Positions 22,893 through 33,764 of a stretch of DNA of 64,000 bases are shown in pieces. The position numbers and the translations under genes are program-made. Under the pieces are notes generated by a model, which saw nothing but the letters and a program-made list of their open reading frames with translations, was not told the origin of the DNA and searched no databases. Origin of the DNA: Ricinus communis (lineage: Eukaryota; Streptophyta; Magnoliopsida; Malpighiales; Euphorbiaceae); contig NC_063265.1 in the NCBI RefSeq assembly GCF_019578655.1, positions 5,676,501 to 5,740,500 of the forward strand. Reading direction: 5' to 3'. Each line of letters starts with the position of its first letter. Position 1 is the stretch's first letter.

Positions 22893-25181
22893 TGTAATAC
22901 CCCGAATTTTTATATATTTAATAAATGAGTTATTTTCTATACCCAATTAGTTTGATTTTTAAGGAGTTAATTAAATAATTATTTGAGAAATAAATTATAT
23001 TTTTATTTGGTTATTCAAAATTTTCCCAAATGCATATTTATATAAGTAAAATTATATATTGGAAAATTATGATAGAATTGTAAAGGATGTTTATAAAAGA
23101 ATTTTGGGAAAATTGGTATTATAATTGATTAGTAGTATTAAATTTTAAGTTGGAAATTGATTATTTAATTTAATTGTGTGTTAGGACTAAATTGGAAATT
23201 TATTTTGGAATAAGGCTAAAAAGGAAAGTTTAGGGGTTAAATTGGAATTCTGCAGGATGAAATTGTAAGTAATTAAGGAAGCTGAGGGACCAAATTGTAA
23301 TAAGAAAAAGTTCGGGGCCTAATGTCGATATTGAAAGGAAAGAAAATCGGGGAAGAAGAGAGGAAGAGAGAGAGAGACACGACAGAGGACGCCGGCAGCG
23401 GCCGAGCGGGCCTTCCACGATCTCGGGCGATCACCTCCCTGGAGAGCTTCCTTTGGCGGCCCGGAGGAGAGTTCGCGGTGGCAGCCGTGTTTCTGGTTTT
23501 TCCGGCGAGCTCCGGAGGATGGACGATCGGAGGACGTATCCCGACTCTCGGCTCAAGCTTCCGAAATGGCACCGGTTTGGTGGCGATCGGGCTCCGTTTG
23601 CAAATCGGCGTGATTGTTCGTAGAATTTTCCGGATGATCGGGTGTCGATCGAAAAATCGTCGGACTCCCGGTAATTTTCTCCGGCCGTTGATCTTGGAAA
23701 TCCTTTGATTTTAAATTTGTGTTTATTGGATTATATTGAGTATTTGATGATATTTGTGAGTCAAAAATAATTGTCCGGTTTACCTCGTATTTTATGTTGT
23801 GTGGCGAGTCGGAAATAGTGAAGTTCGGGGACCCGACTCCCGTTGTTTAAATTGTTGGATATTTGAAGTGTTCTTCCGGCAGTCCTGGACCCGTTTTCAC
23901 GGGGGGGTAATGTTCGTGTTGTTGGGGAGGTTCTCACGGATTTTCGGTAGAATTCTCCCGAGTCGAGATTCTGTGAGTCTAGACTTAGGATTAATGACCG
24001 ATTGTTTCAGTTTTGATAAATTGTTTTCCGTGACTAGATTGTCCGTTTGTTCGGCTCGCTCCAACCGAGGCACCGGAGCAGAGCTAGGAGGTCGCCCAAT
24101 TCTGTGAGTTAAAGTCATTTAATCATTGCTCTATTGCTAAGTCTGATTTAATATGCTATTTTGAAAGTTTATGCATAACATGGTTATTAGTATCGCAACG
24201 TAAATAATTTCACTGGACTATTAATTATTGAAAATAATATAAATATTATTATTAGTAATGTTATAATAATACCAAATATAATCAGTTTTTCACATGAGTT
24301 GCCTGATGTCTTACTCTTAATTATTAATTGTTATTTTGATATGCTTGAATGATTTCATTATACAATGATATTTATTATATGTGATGATTTCGATTTGGGG
24401 ATGTGGCTTTCGTAGAACATGCCACCTGGTGGGTTGCATCAGGACCGCGTGCGCACCGGTAATGATCATGGACATAAGGTTATTATGGATTTGTTTGCCC
24501 TGATCGAGCATTGCTCTGGCCGAGTGTTTGATTGCCGGAGTTAAGGTCCCTGATCGAGCGATGCTCTCTGGGCGCCGGCCTATTTGGAATTCAAGTGTTC
24601 AGGCTGGAGGTAAGGACCCTGATCGAGCTTGCTCTCTGGGCGACTGTTGGATTAAGAGAGCCGAAAGGCTATTAGAATTTGGGGTTAGGGTTCTACTGAG
24701 CCACTCGTCCCGTAAAAGTAAATATATATTTTTATTTATTTATTTATTATGGTATGATTATAATGTGGATTGTATTTACGTGCATGGTTTGATATACTGA
24801 TTTGAATAATCTATGTTTTCTGAGAAGAAGCAATAGTCTCTAGATTATTTGATTTTAACTCACTCTCGAATCCGACTCCTTCATCATCGGGTGATGTATT
24901 TGATTTGGTATGTAAATTGGTAAATCTTAGATTCTCCGCAGTAGTAATTAGTAGATGTATCAGTTGTAAATTTTATGAGTTTCGGGTCTCGCCTAATTTT
25001 TCTGGCAGACCGAAATATTTATGTAGAATGTAGCTATTAAGATAATTTGTGGTTTTAATAATATAAATTTGAGATGAGATTTGTTTAAGTCAGTGAGTGT
25101 CAGGCTTACTACGGGTTTCGGTGGCCTTACGCCTACCCATTCCCTAGTGCCGGTCACGGGCCCACGGGTGGGGTCGTGACA
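22893..25181 (+). repeat. Solo LTR A (gypsy-like), nested in solo LTR B
   Basis: A 2289-bp segment starts TGTAATACCCCGAATTTTT and ends GGGTCGTGACA, flanked by perfect 5-bp duplications gaaaa (22888-22892 and 25182-25186). It is homologous to element B throughout but shorter, mainly in the GC-rich block (23370-23700) and in having three rather than four of the about 60-bp internal repeats. Short frames inside (for example around 23322-23708 and 23799-24107) are not conserved coding sequence. It inserted after B, because it splits B. Confidence 0.88.
24497..24665 (+). repeat. Internal tandem repeats of LTR A (three units)
   Basis: Degenerate units of about 60 bp share the core ccctgatcgagc followed by a ctctgg-rich segment, ending before ttaagagagcc. 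The homologous array in LTR B has four units. Confidence 0.6.
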
Positions 25182-26964
25182 GAAAATAATTAATAAATTG
25201 ATTATTTAATTAATTTTGTGTTAGGACTAAATTGGAGAATTATTTTTGGATGAGGATTAAAAGTATAATTTCATTAATATGGGGTTTTAATGGAAATTTG
25301 TGAGTTTGGTATTTTTGTAAATAAATATGTCAGTCAGGGGTATTTTTGTAACTGTGCATTTTCCATAATTCTATTTTGGCCCAAATTGAATAGTTAGGGG
25401 CTAAATCGAAAGGCTAAAAAGAAAAGTTTAGTGGTTAAATTGGAATTCTGCAGGATGAAATTGTAAGTAATTAAGAAAGTTGAGGGACCAAATTGTAATA
25501 AGGAAAAGTTCGGAGGCCTAATGTCGATATTGAAAGGAATGGGATTGGGGAGAGAGAAAGTATATCGGGAGAGAGAGAGAGAGAGGGCGATGGCCGAAGA
25601 AGAAGAAGAGGAAGGCAGCGGCGTGGGTCGGCCGGTGGCCTGAGCAAAGAAGCGGCCGAGCGAGCGACGGAGAATGGCGGCGTCTAGCAGCGGGAATCGC
25701 ACGTAGGAGCAGCGGCTTCCGAAAGCCGTTCCTGCCGTTTCCGGCCGATCTTGGTGGCGATCGGCTCCCCTCGAAGAGAGCTTCATTTTGGCAGTGGCGG
25801 CGTCGGTTTTGGTGGCCAGAGGAGAGAGTTCTGGCAAAGTGGAGGCAGCCGCATTTTTCAGCTTTTCCGGCGGAGGATGGACGATCGAAGGACGTATCCT
25901 GACTCTCCTCAGCTCAAGCTTCGCAATGGCACCGGTTTCGTAGCGATCGGGCTCTGTTTGCCAATCAACGGCCGAGATCGTCCGCAAATATCTCCGGACG
26001 ATCGGGTGTCAGATCGGAAAATCAAAAGTGGGATCATCATCAGCGCGTCGTTGTGAGTCCGGTGGTTTGTTCGGGTCGTCGATCGGACTTCGGCGGCCGG
26101 AGCCGAGTCGACCGAGCGATTGAGCGTCTCGGTAATTTTCTCTGGCCGTTGATCTTGGAAATCCTTTGATTTAAAATTTGTGTCTATTGGATGATATTTG
26201 TGAGTCAAAAATAATTGTCGGTCAGTTTGCTTGCCTCGTATTTTGTGCTGTGTGGCGGAGTTGGGAAATAGTGAAGTTTAGGGATCCGACTCCCGTAGTT
26301 TGAATTGTTGAATATTTGAAGTGTTTTTCTGGCAGGTCCTGGACCCATTTTTACGGGGGGTAATGTCCGTGTTGTAGGGGAGGTTCTACCGGATTTTCGG
26401 TAGAATTCTCCCAAGTCGAGATTTTTAGACAGTCAGTCCTAGGAGTCTAGACCTAGGATTAATGATCGATTGTTTCAGCGTTTTAATAAATTATTTTTCG
26501 TGACTAGATTGTCCGTTTGTTCGGCTCGCTCCAACCGAGGCACTAGAGCAGAGCTAGGAGGTCGTCCAATTCTGTGAGTTAAAGTCACTTAATCGTTGCA
26601 CTATTGATAAGTCTGAATTTAATATGCTATTTTGGAAGTTTATGCATAATATGGTTATTAGTATCGCAACGTAAATAATTTCACTGGATTATTAATTATT
26701 GAAGATAATATAAGTATTATCATAGTAATGTTATAATAATACCAAATATTATCAGTTTTCCATATGAGTTACATGATGTCTTACTCTAAATTGTTAATCA
26801 TTATTTTGATATGGTTGAATGACTTCTTTAGACAATAATATTTATTAAATGTGGTGATTGCGATTTGGGAACTGTGGCTTGTAGAACATGCCGCCTGATG
26901 GGTTACATCAGGACCGCGTGCGCACCGGTAATGATCATGGATGGGTAATAAGATTTTTATGAGT

Positions 26965-27190
26965 TTGCCCTGGTCGAGCATGGCTCTCTAGGCTGATTTG
27001 AGTAAATTGCGGTAATAAGATTATTATGAGTTTTTCCCTGGTCGAGCATGGCTCTCTGGGCTGATTTGAGTGAGATGCCGGAGTAAAGGACCCTGGTCGA
27101 GCTTCGCTCTCTGGGCACCGGCTTATTTGAATATTAAGTGACCGGACTGGAGTAAAGGTCCCTGGTCGAGCATTGCTATCTGGGCGCCAG
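26965..27190 (+). repeat. Internal tandem repeats of LTR B (four units)
   Basis: Four degenerate units carry the core ccctggtcgagc followed by gctctctgggc. The first two are nearly identical, suggesting a recent unit duplication. Confidence 0.6.
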
Positions 27191-27803
27191 TCTTATTGGA
27201 TCAAGAGAGCCAAAAGGCTACTAGAATTTGGGGTTAGGATTCTACTGAGCCACTCGTCCCGTAAAAGTAAAAATATATTTTTATTTATTTATTTATTATG
27301 GTATGATTATAGTATGATTGGCATTAATGTGCATGGTTTGATATACTGATTTGAATAATTAATATTTTCTGTGAATACTGCAATAGTCTCTAGATTATTT
27401 GATTTTAACTCACTCTCGAGACTGACAGTCTCAATTTTTTTTTTCCAGATGCGTGACTGTTAGTCTTCCCGCGACTCTTATTCAGTAACCCGACTTCTTC
27501 ATCATCGGGTGATGTATTTGATTTGGTATGTAAATTGGTAAATCTTATATTCTCCGCAGTAGTAATAGTAGATGTATCAGTTGTAAATTTTATGAGTTTC
27601 GGGTCTCGCCTAATTTTCCTGGCAGACCAAATTTATTATGTAAAATGTAGTTATTAAGATAATTTGTGGCTTTAATAATATTAATTTGAGTTGAGGTTGG
27701 TTTGAGTTACTGAGTTTCAGGCTTACTACGGGATTCGGTGGCCTTAAGCCTACACATTCTCTAGTGCCGGTCATGGGTCCACAGAGTGGGTCGTGACATT
27801 AAT

Positions 27804-28090
27804 ATTTATTGGATAAAGCAAAATAAAGATAAAAATAAAAAGAGCATTGGACTCAAAAAAAGTTATACTCTTTATATTTAGATATAAGTAAAGAGGCTCA
27901 TTATTAGAAATATTTAAATATAGAAAATAAAATAATTTATTAAATTCAATGGGCTCTTTATAATTTATTCTTTATTTTGCTTCTATTTCCATTAATATTA
28001 GTGGTTTTAATTTTTTATTTTATTTTTACTAATAGAAAAAATAAGAAGGCTCTCATAAAGAGAGCTGAATTTACTCTACTTTATAATATG
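27804..28090. repeat. MITE-like palindromic repeat interrupted by LTR B
   Basis: Sequence right after the ttaat duplication (agcaaaataaagataaaa, 27822 on) continues the homology that stops at 22533, so solo LTR B landed inside a third copy of the 21870-22450 family. The reverse complement agcaaaataaagaataaatt occurs at about 27957-27982, making the copy partly palindromic. Confidence 0.5.
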
Positions 28091-28139
28091 ACTTTTGATA
28101 GGTTCAAATTATATTTAGATATTTAGATATTTTAAAAAA

Positions 28140-28745
28140 TTTAGTAATATATTTTCTATATATAATATGCTGGAAATAAATGTTTATACCTCATCTAGGC
28201 TCCATCGTCTATTTTCATGTAATATTAGCAAAAGAGGAAAATTATAGAGCTAAATACTCAAAGAGGAACTTAATTGGACATGTTCGTATCAAGATCAAAG
28301 ATTAAGACACGCGGACCTGCTATTGTTGTGCTAGTCGAATTATACATGGCCCAAGGGGACATTTTAGTCATTTTATATTATTATTAGGATTTATAGTAAG
28401 AGTTATTTATGGATAGTATTTGGTGGAAATAATGATATTTATAGTCTTATCTATTAAATGGATTTATATTGGTATACTAATCTCTAGGAAAACTTATATT
28501 GGTGGAAAACTCTTCTCTATATATATCTCAACAAACCTAGTTCTAAGAGATAGGAGGAGAGCTCTCTCATATATGCTCTCTGCATTTAATATTCATTCTT
28601 GTCTCTGCAATGTTCTCTACAGTTCTTTAATAAACACTTTAGTTTTAGTTTTAAATGTTCTTTTAAAATCTAAGAAACTTTTTCAATAAGTGGAGAGCGA
28701 AAACCAATCATCTTCCTACTTGAATGATTTTAAATTTCAAGGTAG
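28140..28745 (+). other. LTR-like or promoter-like segment, unassigned
   Basis: A TATA-like ctctatatatatctc (about 28513), a GA/CT-rich leader (agagagctctctc style, 28550-28580) and an aataaa-like signal (28628) occur in that order over about 120 bp, as in the promoter-to-polyadenylation part of a small LTR. No TG...CA borders, duplication or partner LTR was identified. The 89-codon frame at 28420-28689 has no recognisable family. Confidence 0.3.
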
Positions 28746-31700
28746 CTTTTATTTTATTGTTTTTATGACTTTCTATTTAATACTATGATCATTGATTAAA
28801 TATGTTAGGCTAGTTTTTATTAGTGTTTAGTTTAGCCTTTTTACTTTTATATGAATCTTGTTATTTATTTATTTAATGAGTGATTTCTTTACCTTCATAT
28901 CTTTATTAGTTTCAATTATTATTATTAGTTAACCATCATATTAATTTAACAATAGTAATTATTATAAAAATATTTAGATTGAATGTATTAGAAATACTAT
29001 TTTTGTTTCAATTTATACTGGTAAAAGAAACTTTAGTTGCCTCATTAGTTTGAATAATTAAAGAAAATACACATTACCATCTCATCCATTAAATCTAGGT
29101 TTAAAGTAAAATAAAAAGATTACTAAGTAAATGGTTAAGCTAAATATTATTTTCATTGTATAGTTCTAAATCATGAGCATTTGCATTTGTATTTGCATTG
29201 CATATTTATTTATTATTTGGTTACTTTTAAATATTATTTTTTCAAAAATATTAATTTAAAGTGTTTAAATTTACTTTATTGTTTTGTGTTAATAATTAGT
29301 TTTTATAATAAGTGACCTCATAATTTATTGAGAGATCGATCTATATTTATTCTCCGTATCAAAGTTGCATAGAGAACAATAAATTTACTTAAAAATCTTA
29401 ATTAAGCTTTTGAATACTTAAAATAGCTCATAATAATAATAATAATAATAATAATTATTATTATTATTATTATTAATATTATTATTATTATTGAGAACGC
29501 TAATAAAATTAAATTTCCTCTAGAGATGGAAATCCTTCAATTCCAATTTATGGAATATATGCAAAAAAGAAAAAATAAATATGGACGCTTTTTATTTTTA
29601 GAATATGTAGGACTTTGGTGAGAGAGAGAATTGAGGATGATATTTAAAAAAAAATTAATTGTTATTTTTTTTTATTTTGTACTTGTTATTAAATTTAGTA
29701 TATAATTGATAAATTTTCAATTTTAGTATTATAATTTAATATTTAATTCAATTATAGTCTCTGGTAGAATTATAAATCAAATTTATTATACAACAAAAAA
29801 GACATGGTCAACACTTCTATTATTAAGATATTATCGTTTAACATATAAGATTAATAAATTTCTAAAATAAAAAAATAAAAAAATAATGTTATCTACTTAA
29901 ATAATAATATTTTAATAATTGGATGAATCAACAACTCTAATAATAACTTAATTTTTTTTTGTTCACAATACTTCAGTAAATTTGGCTAATAATTTTACTA
30001 ACGACTAAAATTGAAATGAATGTTAAAATATAGTGTTGAAATTAAGAATAAATAATTAAATACAATTTAATGAAAAAAATAGAGTACAAGAATTAAGCCT
30101 TAAAAAATAATAAGACAATGAAATTCTTTTTAATAATCTTCGTATGGAGACCTAATAATGTCATATTAATCTTTATGTAGTTGTAATTGTCTTATTATAG
30201 TTCAAATTATGAAATTTATATGTATATTAAATTATTATAATGTATAAACATTATTATTTACACGGTCTAAAAGGACTTGAATAGGTTAAATGAGAATCAA
30301 TCTTGTTAAAAAAGAAAGAACCAAATTACAAATAATTGATGATCCATGATTCATAACCATTTGAAGTTAGTTTGACTAAAAATCTTCTTTATATGGAGAT
30401 AATCCTAGATTAATTTGAATTAGCACTAGTTAGTTATCTGATTGATCTTTAATTTATTCTTAATTATGTAATAATTATTATTATCCTACGTTGTTGGCTA
30501 GGTTAGGTTTAGTAATGTAGTTTTTTTTTTAAGCAAAGTTGTAAAGGTCTTACACAAACACAAACTTAATACAATTTTATGTCTTTTCTCTTGTAGAATG
30601 AAAATGCTCAATCCAATTCTCTTTGGTGTAATAGTTCCGAGTTCATAGATTCGAATTTTTCTATCAAATTTGTGCTTAGTAAAAAAAAAAAAAAAAAATC
30701 TTATTACTATAAATTATTTGAAGAAATTCATCAGTTACCTATTCTTTTAAAGTTTTAACAAGAAATTCTTCCATTTTTTTTTTTTGAAATTATCTACTAT
30801 TGTATTTAAATATACCAATTCTTTATTTTCTTTTCTGGTTATTCAATCAAACCGTAATGTAATTATTACCATGACTCACTCAAGAATTTTTAGGGGTGAG
30901 TAGTAGATTTTCGATGTCGAGTTTAGCAAAGTAAATCGATAGGTGGCTGAACGAATGGTGACAGCGAAAAAGGAATAAGACATAAATTTTTATATTGTCG
31001 ATTCGTCGAATCTAGGCTGTTTCTGGTAAAAAAAGAAAGAGGAAGAGAGCTGGTAACAATAGAAAGACCTTATGACCAAAGTTTGGGAAGCTGAGGGAGA
31101 GAGAAAAGAAGAGAAAAAATATCGACAACAGAGAGAAAATTGGGGGAGAGAGATCAGTATACAAGAGTCAAATGAATTTTTTGTATAAAGTGAAAATTGA
31201 TTTCAGATATATCGCAGATATCCAACATATACAATTTTTTAATAATACATATACCTTTTATTATTGAATATTTTCTAAGTTACATTTTGTTTCAATTTTA
31301 AAAAGTTTCATATACTTTACCAATATTTAACGTATATCATATTTTAGTAAATATATATTTTTTATTATTAAATATTTTATGAGGTGTACTCTATTTCATT
31401 TAAAAAAAAAGATATTTAAAATATATTATTATTTGGCAAATATATACCATTTGCTATTCAATTTCTTTTGAATTTGCATTCCATTCTATTTGAAAAACGT
31501 TGACATATCTAACGCATATTTAATATATACTATTTTTGGTTAAACATATATATTTTATTGTTACTTCTCTTTTTGTTAAATTTTATAAATGTTTCATTTT
31601 TTTTTTTGCTTTTTGAGATACTTGCACATATTATAAATATTGGTTAAATTATCCTATTAAATTTTAATTTTGAAAGAAATTGATATTTCATATTATTAGT

Positions 31701-33764
31701 ATTTAAACATAAACATAATTAAAAATCAATATAACCTTTATTTAGTTTATGTCAAAAGTATAGTTAAATATACATTTTTTCAGTGTATACCTAATATATA
31801 TTTTCTTTCACTTTGTAACAATTTATCTCTTTTCAGATTTAATATTTTCAACATTTTTCCAAATTCTAAAATCAACAAAATACTTTTTAGATTATTAATT
31901 TATTTATTATATCACAAGATCAAAAAATATATAACAATATTTCACAAAAATCAATATGTTTTAGATTCAGTATTTGTCAAAAATTTATCGAATATATACA
32001 TTTTTCTTCAAATATATTCAACATTTACTTTTTATTTTGAAAAAACCAAATTTAGATATTTTTATAAATAAAATGCCATTTTAAGATGTTTTTGTAAATA
32101 AATTTCTATCTTTAGATATTTTTATTGTCAACAATTATTACAGATATTTTTATAATTATTTTCTGGTTGTGGCATTTATAAAACAAAAACAAAAACTCTA
32201 TTTTTTAAAATTTTGACTCATAAGACCTATTTCTCAAACCATCTAAAGATATTCTGATTTATGTAATTTTGGACGTCAATAAATGCATGAATGAAACAAT
32301 ATATTATGAAATCGGCAGGAAATTATCACAATATATTATTCTAATTATATACTAATTTTAGTGTATGTTTTTGAAATAAAAAATTTCAAATCACGAGTAT
32401 AAAATGTATAATTCATGTAGAATGGGTTAATTTGGAATCCAAAATTATAATTTGATTAGGGTTAATATATATTAGTCAACTTAGGACAGTATATTTGTTG
32501 AATTACAAATTTTTTACTTAAAGTATTAGCCATATTATAATTCTAAGACCAATTCAGATACGTAGGACAAATGTAGTTTACATCTTTCAAATAATATCCT
32601 TAAAAATAAGGCTAATTCTAATTTTACAATTTTAATTTAATACATTTATAAAATATAACGAATATGTGGATGAGAAATTCATCTTCATGTAAACTCTACA
32701 AAAAAGTTGTTCGACCATATTGGATTTTTCTTGTGTGGTTTTTGACACTTGGATTGATACCTAAATTAGCTGAACAAGAAAACTGAAAAAAAAAAAAAAA
32801 AAATTATCTCACTACTAGTTAATTTAATAAGATATTAGAGCATTTAAAGACTGCTACTTATCTTAAAAAGTATTATTTTTATAGTAAAAATTTTTTGAAA
32901 AATATTTAAATATAAAAATAAAAAATTATATTAAAATTTAATAGACTTTTAATATTTTACTTTTATCTTTATAAATATTAATAATTCTAATCTTTCTCTT
33001 TTAATATAAAGCAAAATATATAAATATCAATTGATGAGATGTATAGAAATTTATGATGTCTTTAACATAAAGAGTAAAATTAAATTATTTTTATCATTGG
33101 ATGTAAAAAATAAATCTATTCTCTATTTTATATCTAAATAATAAAAAATTTATTAATATTTTATTTTATAATATAATTTTTGAAATGAAGAATTTAATAT
33201 ATTTAAAAACGTATTAGAAATATTTTTAAGAAATCCAATTGCTATCAATAAATCCATACAATTATGATTGCATGAAGTTCTAGGGCTCATCATTCGTCGC
33301 CGCTGGGTGATGCTTAAATTATTGGTGTGTGAATCTGCCCCACATCTTAATAAATAAAAAATAAAGAGTATATCCAGGGGCATATATTATGATCCTTATA
33401 TTTTCATATAAAGAATCTTGTATAAGTTGGAATAATATATTCTGACAGCGAAATAAATTATTAATATTCCCAAGTATCAATTGGCAATCCTAATCAAATA
33501 TTTTTGTATAAAGAATCAATTCTATTCCATATCCGATAACACATTATGAATTAAATGTTCAGTGGAAAAGCTCATACTTAAATTCCATAATACAAAAATA
33601 ATTAACGAAATACGAAATTAATTGCTTAGTGAATATTTTTTATTATTTTTATTTTAATTACAAATATTTTTTGAAGTTGAATTATTAAAATTGTACTTTC
33701 TGTGTATGAAATTTGATTAATAATAAATCATATATATGTATATACATTAATAAATTTACCCTTA
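28746..33764. other. Long AT-rich intergenic spacer
   Basis: About 5 kb of AT-rich DNA without recognisable genes. It includes a trinucleotide palindrome at 29427-29494 and a more GC-containing patch near 30890-31150 with GA-rich repeats. Repeat-like DNA at 32870-33160 has runs resembling the 21870-22450 family. Short frames (for example 33153-33383) look random. Confidence 0.5.
29427..29494. repeat. (ATA)n/(TTA)n palindromic microsatellite
   Basis: About nine ATA units are followed directly by about twelve TTA units, with ctca on the left and tgag on the right edge, so the whole can fold into a long hairpin. Confidence 0.7.

Larger units (their letters stand above)
22534..27798 (+). repeat. 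Solo LTR B (gypsy-like), interrupted by solo LTR A
   Basis: The outer element starts TGTAATACCTGAAATTTTT and ends GGGTCGTGACA. It is flanked on both sides by the same 5 bp, ttaat (22529-22533 and 27799-27803). Removing the nested element 22893-25181 and one target duplication rejoins its two parts (22534-22892 and 25187-27798) into about 2.97 kb. This corresponds along its length to element A. TG...CA ends, a 5-bp duplication and no gag or pol between ends identify a solo LTR of a long-LTR retrotransposon, probably Ty3-gypsy. The interior has a GC-rich part (25560-26130) with GA-rich leader sequence and degenerate tandem repeats (26965-27190). Confidence 0.85.

Noticed and set aside
23230..24118. 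Several open frames on both strands in the GC-rich part of solo LTR A
   Set aside because: They arise from higher GC and GA-rich repeats within an LTR, and they differ from the homologous region of LTR B. Translations are low-complexity and match no family.
25394..26414. Long frames in the GC-rich part of solo LTR B (for example 25394-25987 minus, 197 codons)
   Set aside because: Same reason as in LTR A: the frame is not kept between the two LTR copies and lies inside a repeat with LTR borders.
26965..27190. Possible CRISPR-like array
   Set aside because: Units are degenerate about 60-bp repeats inside a plant LTR, without uniform spacers or cas genes.
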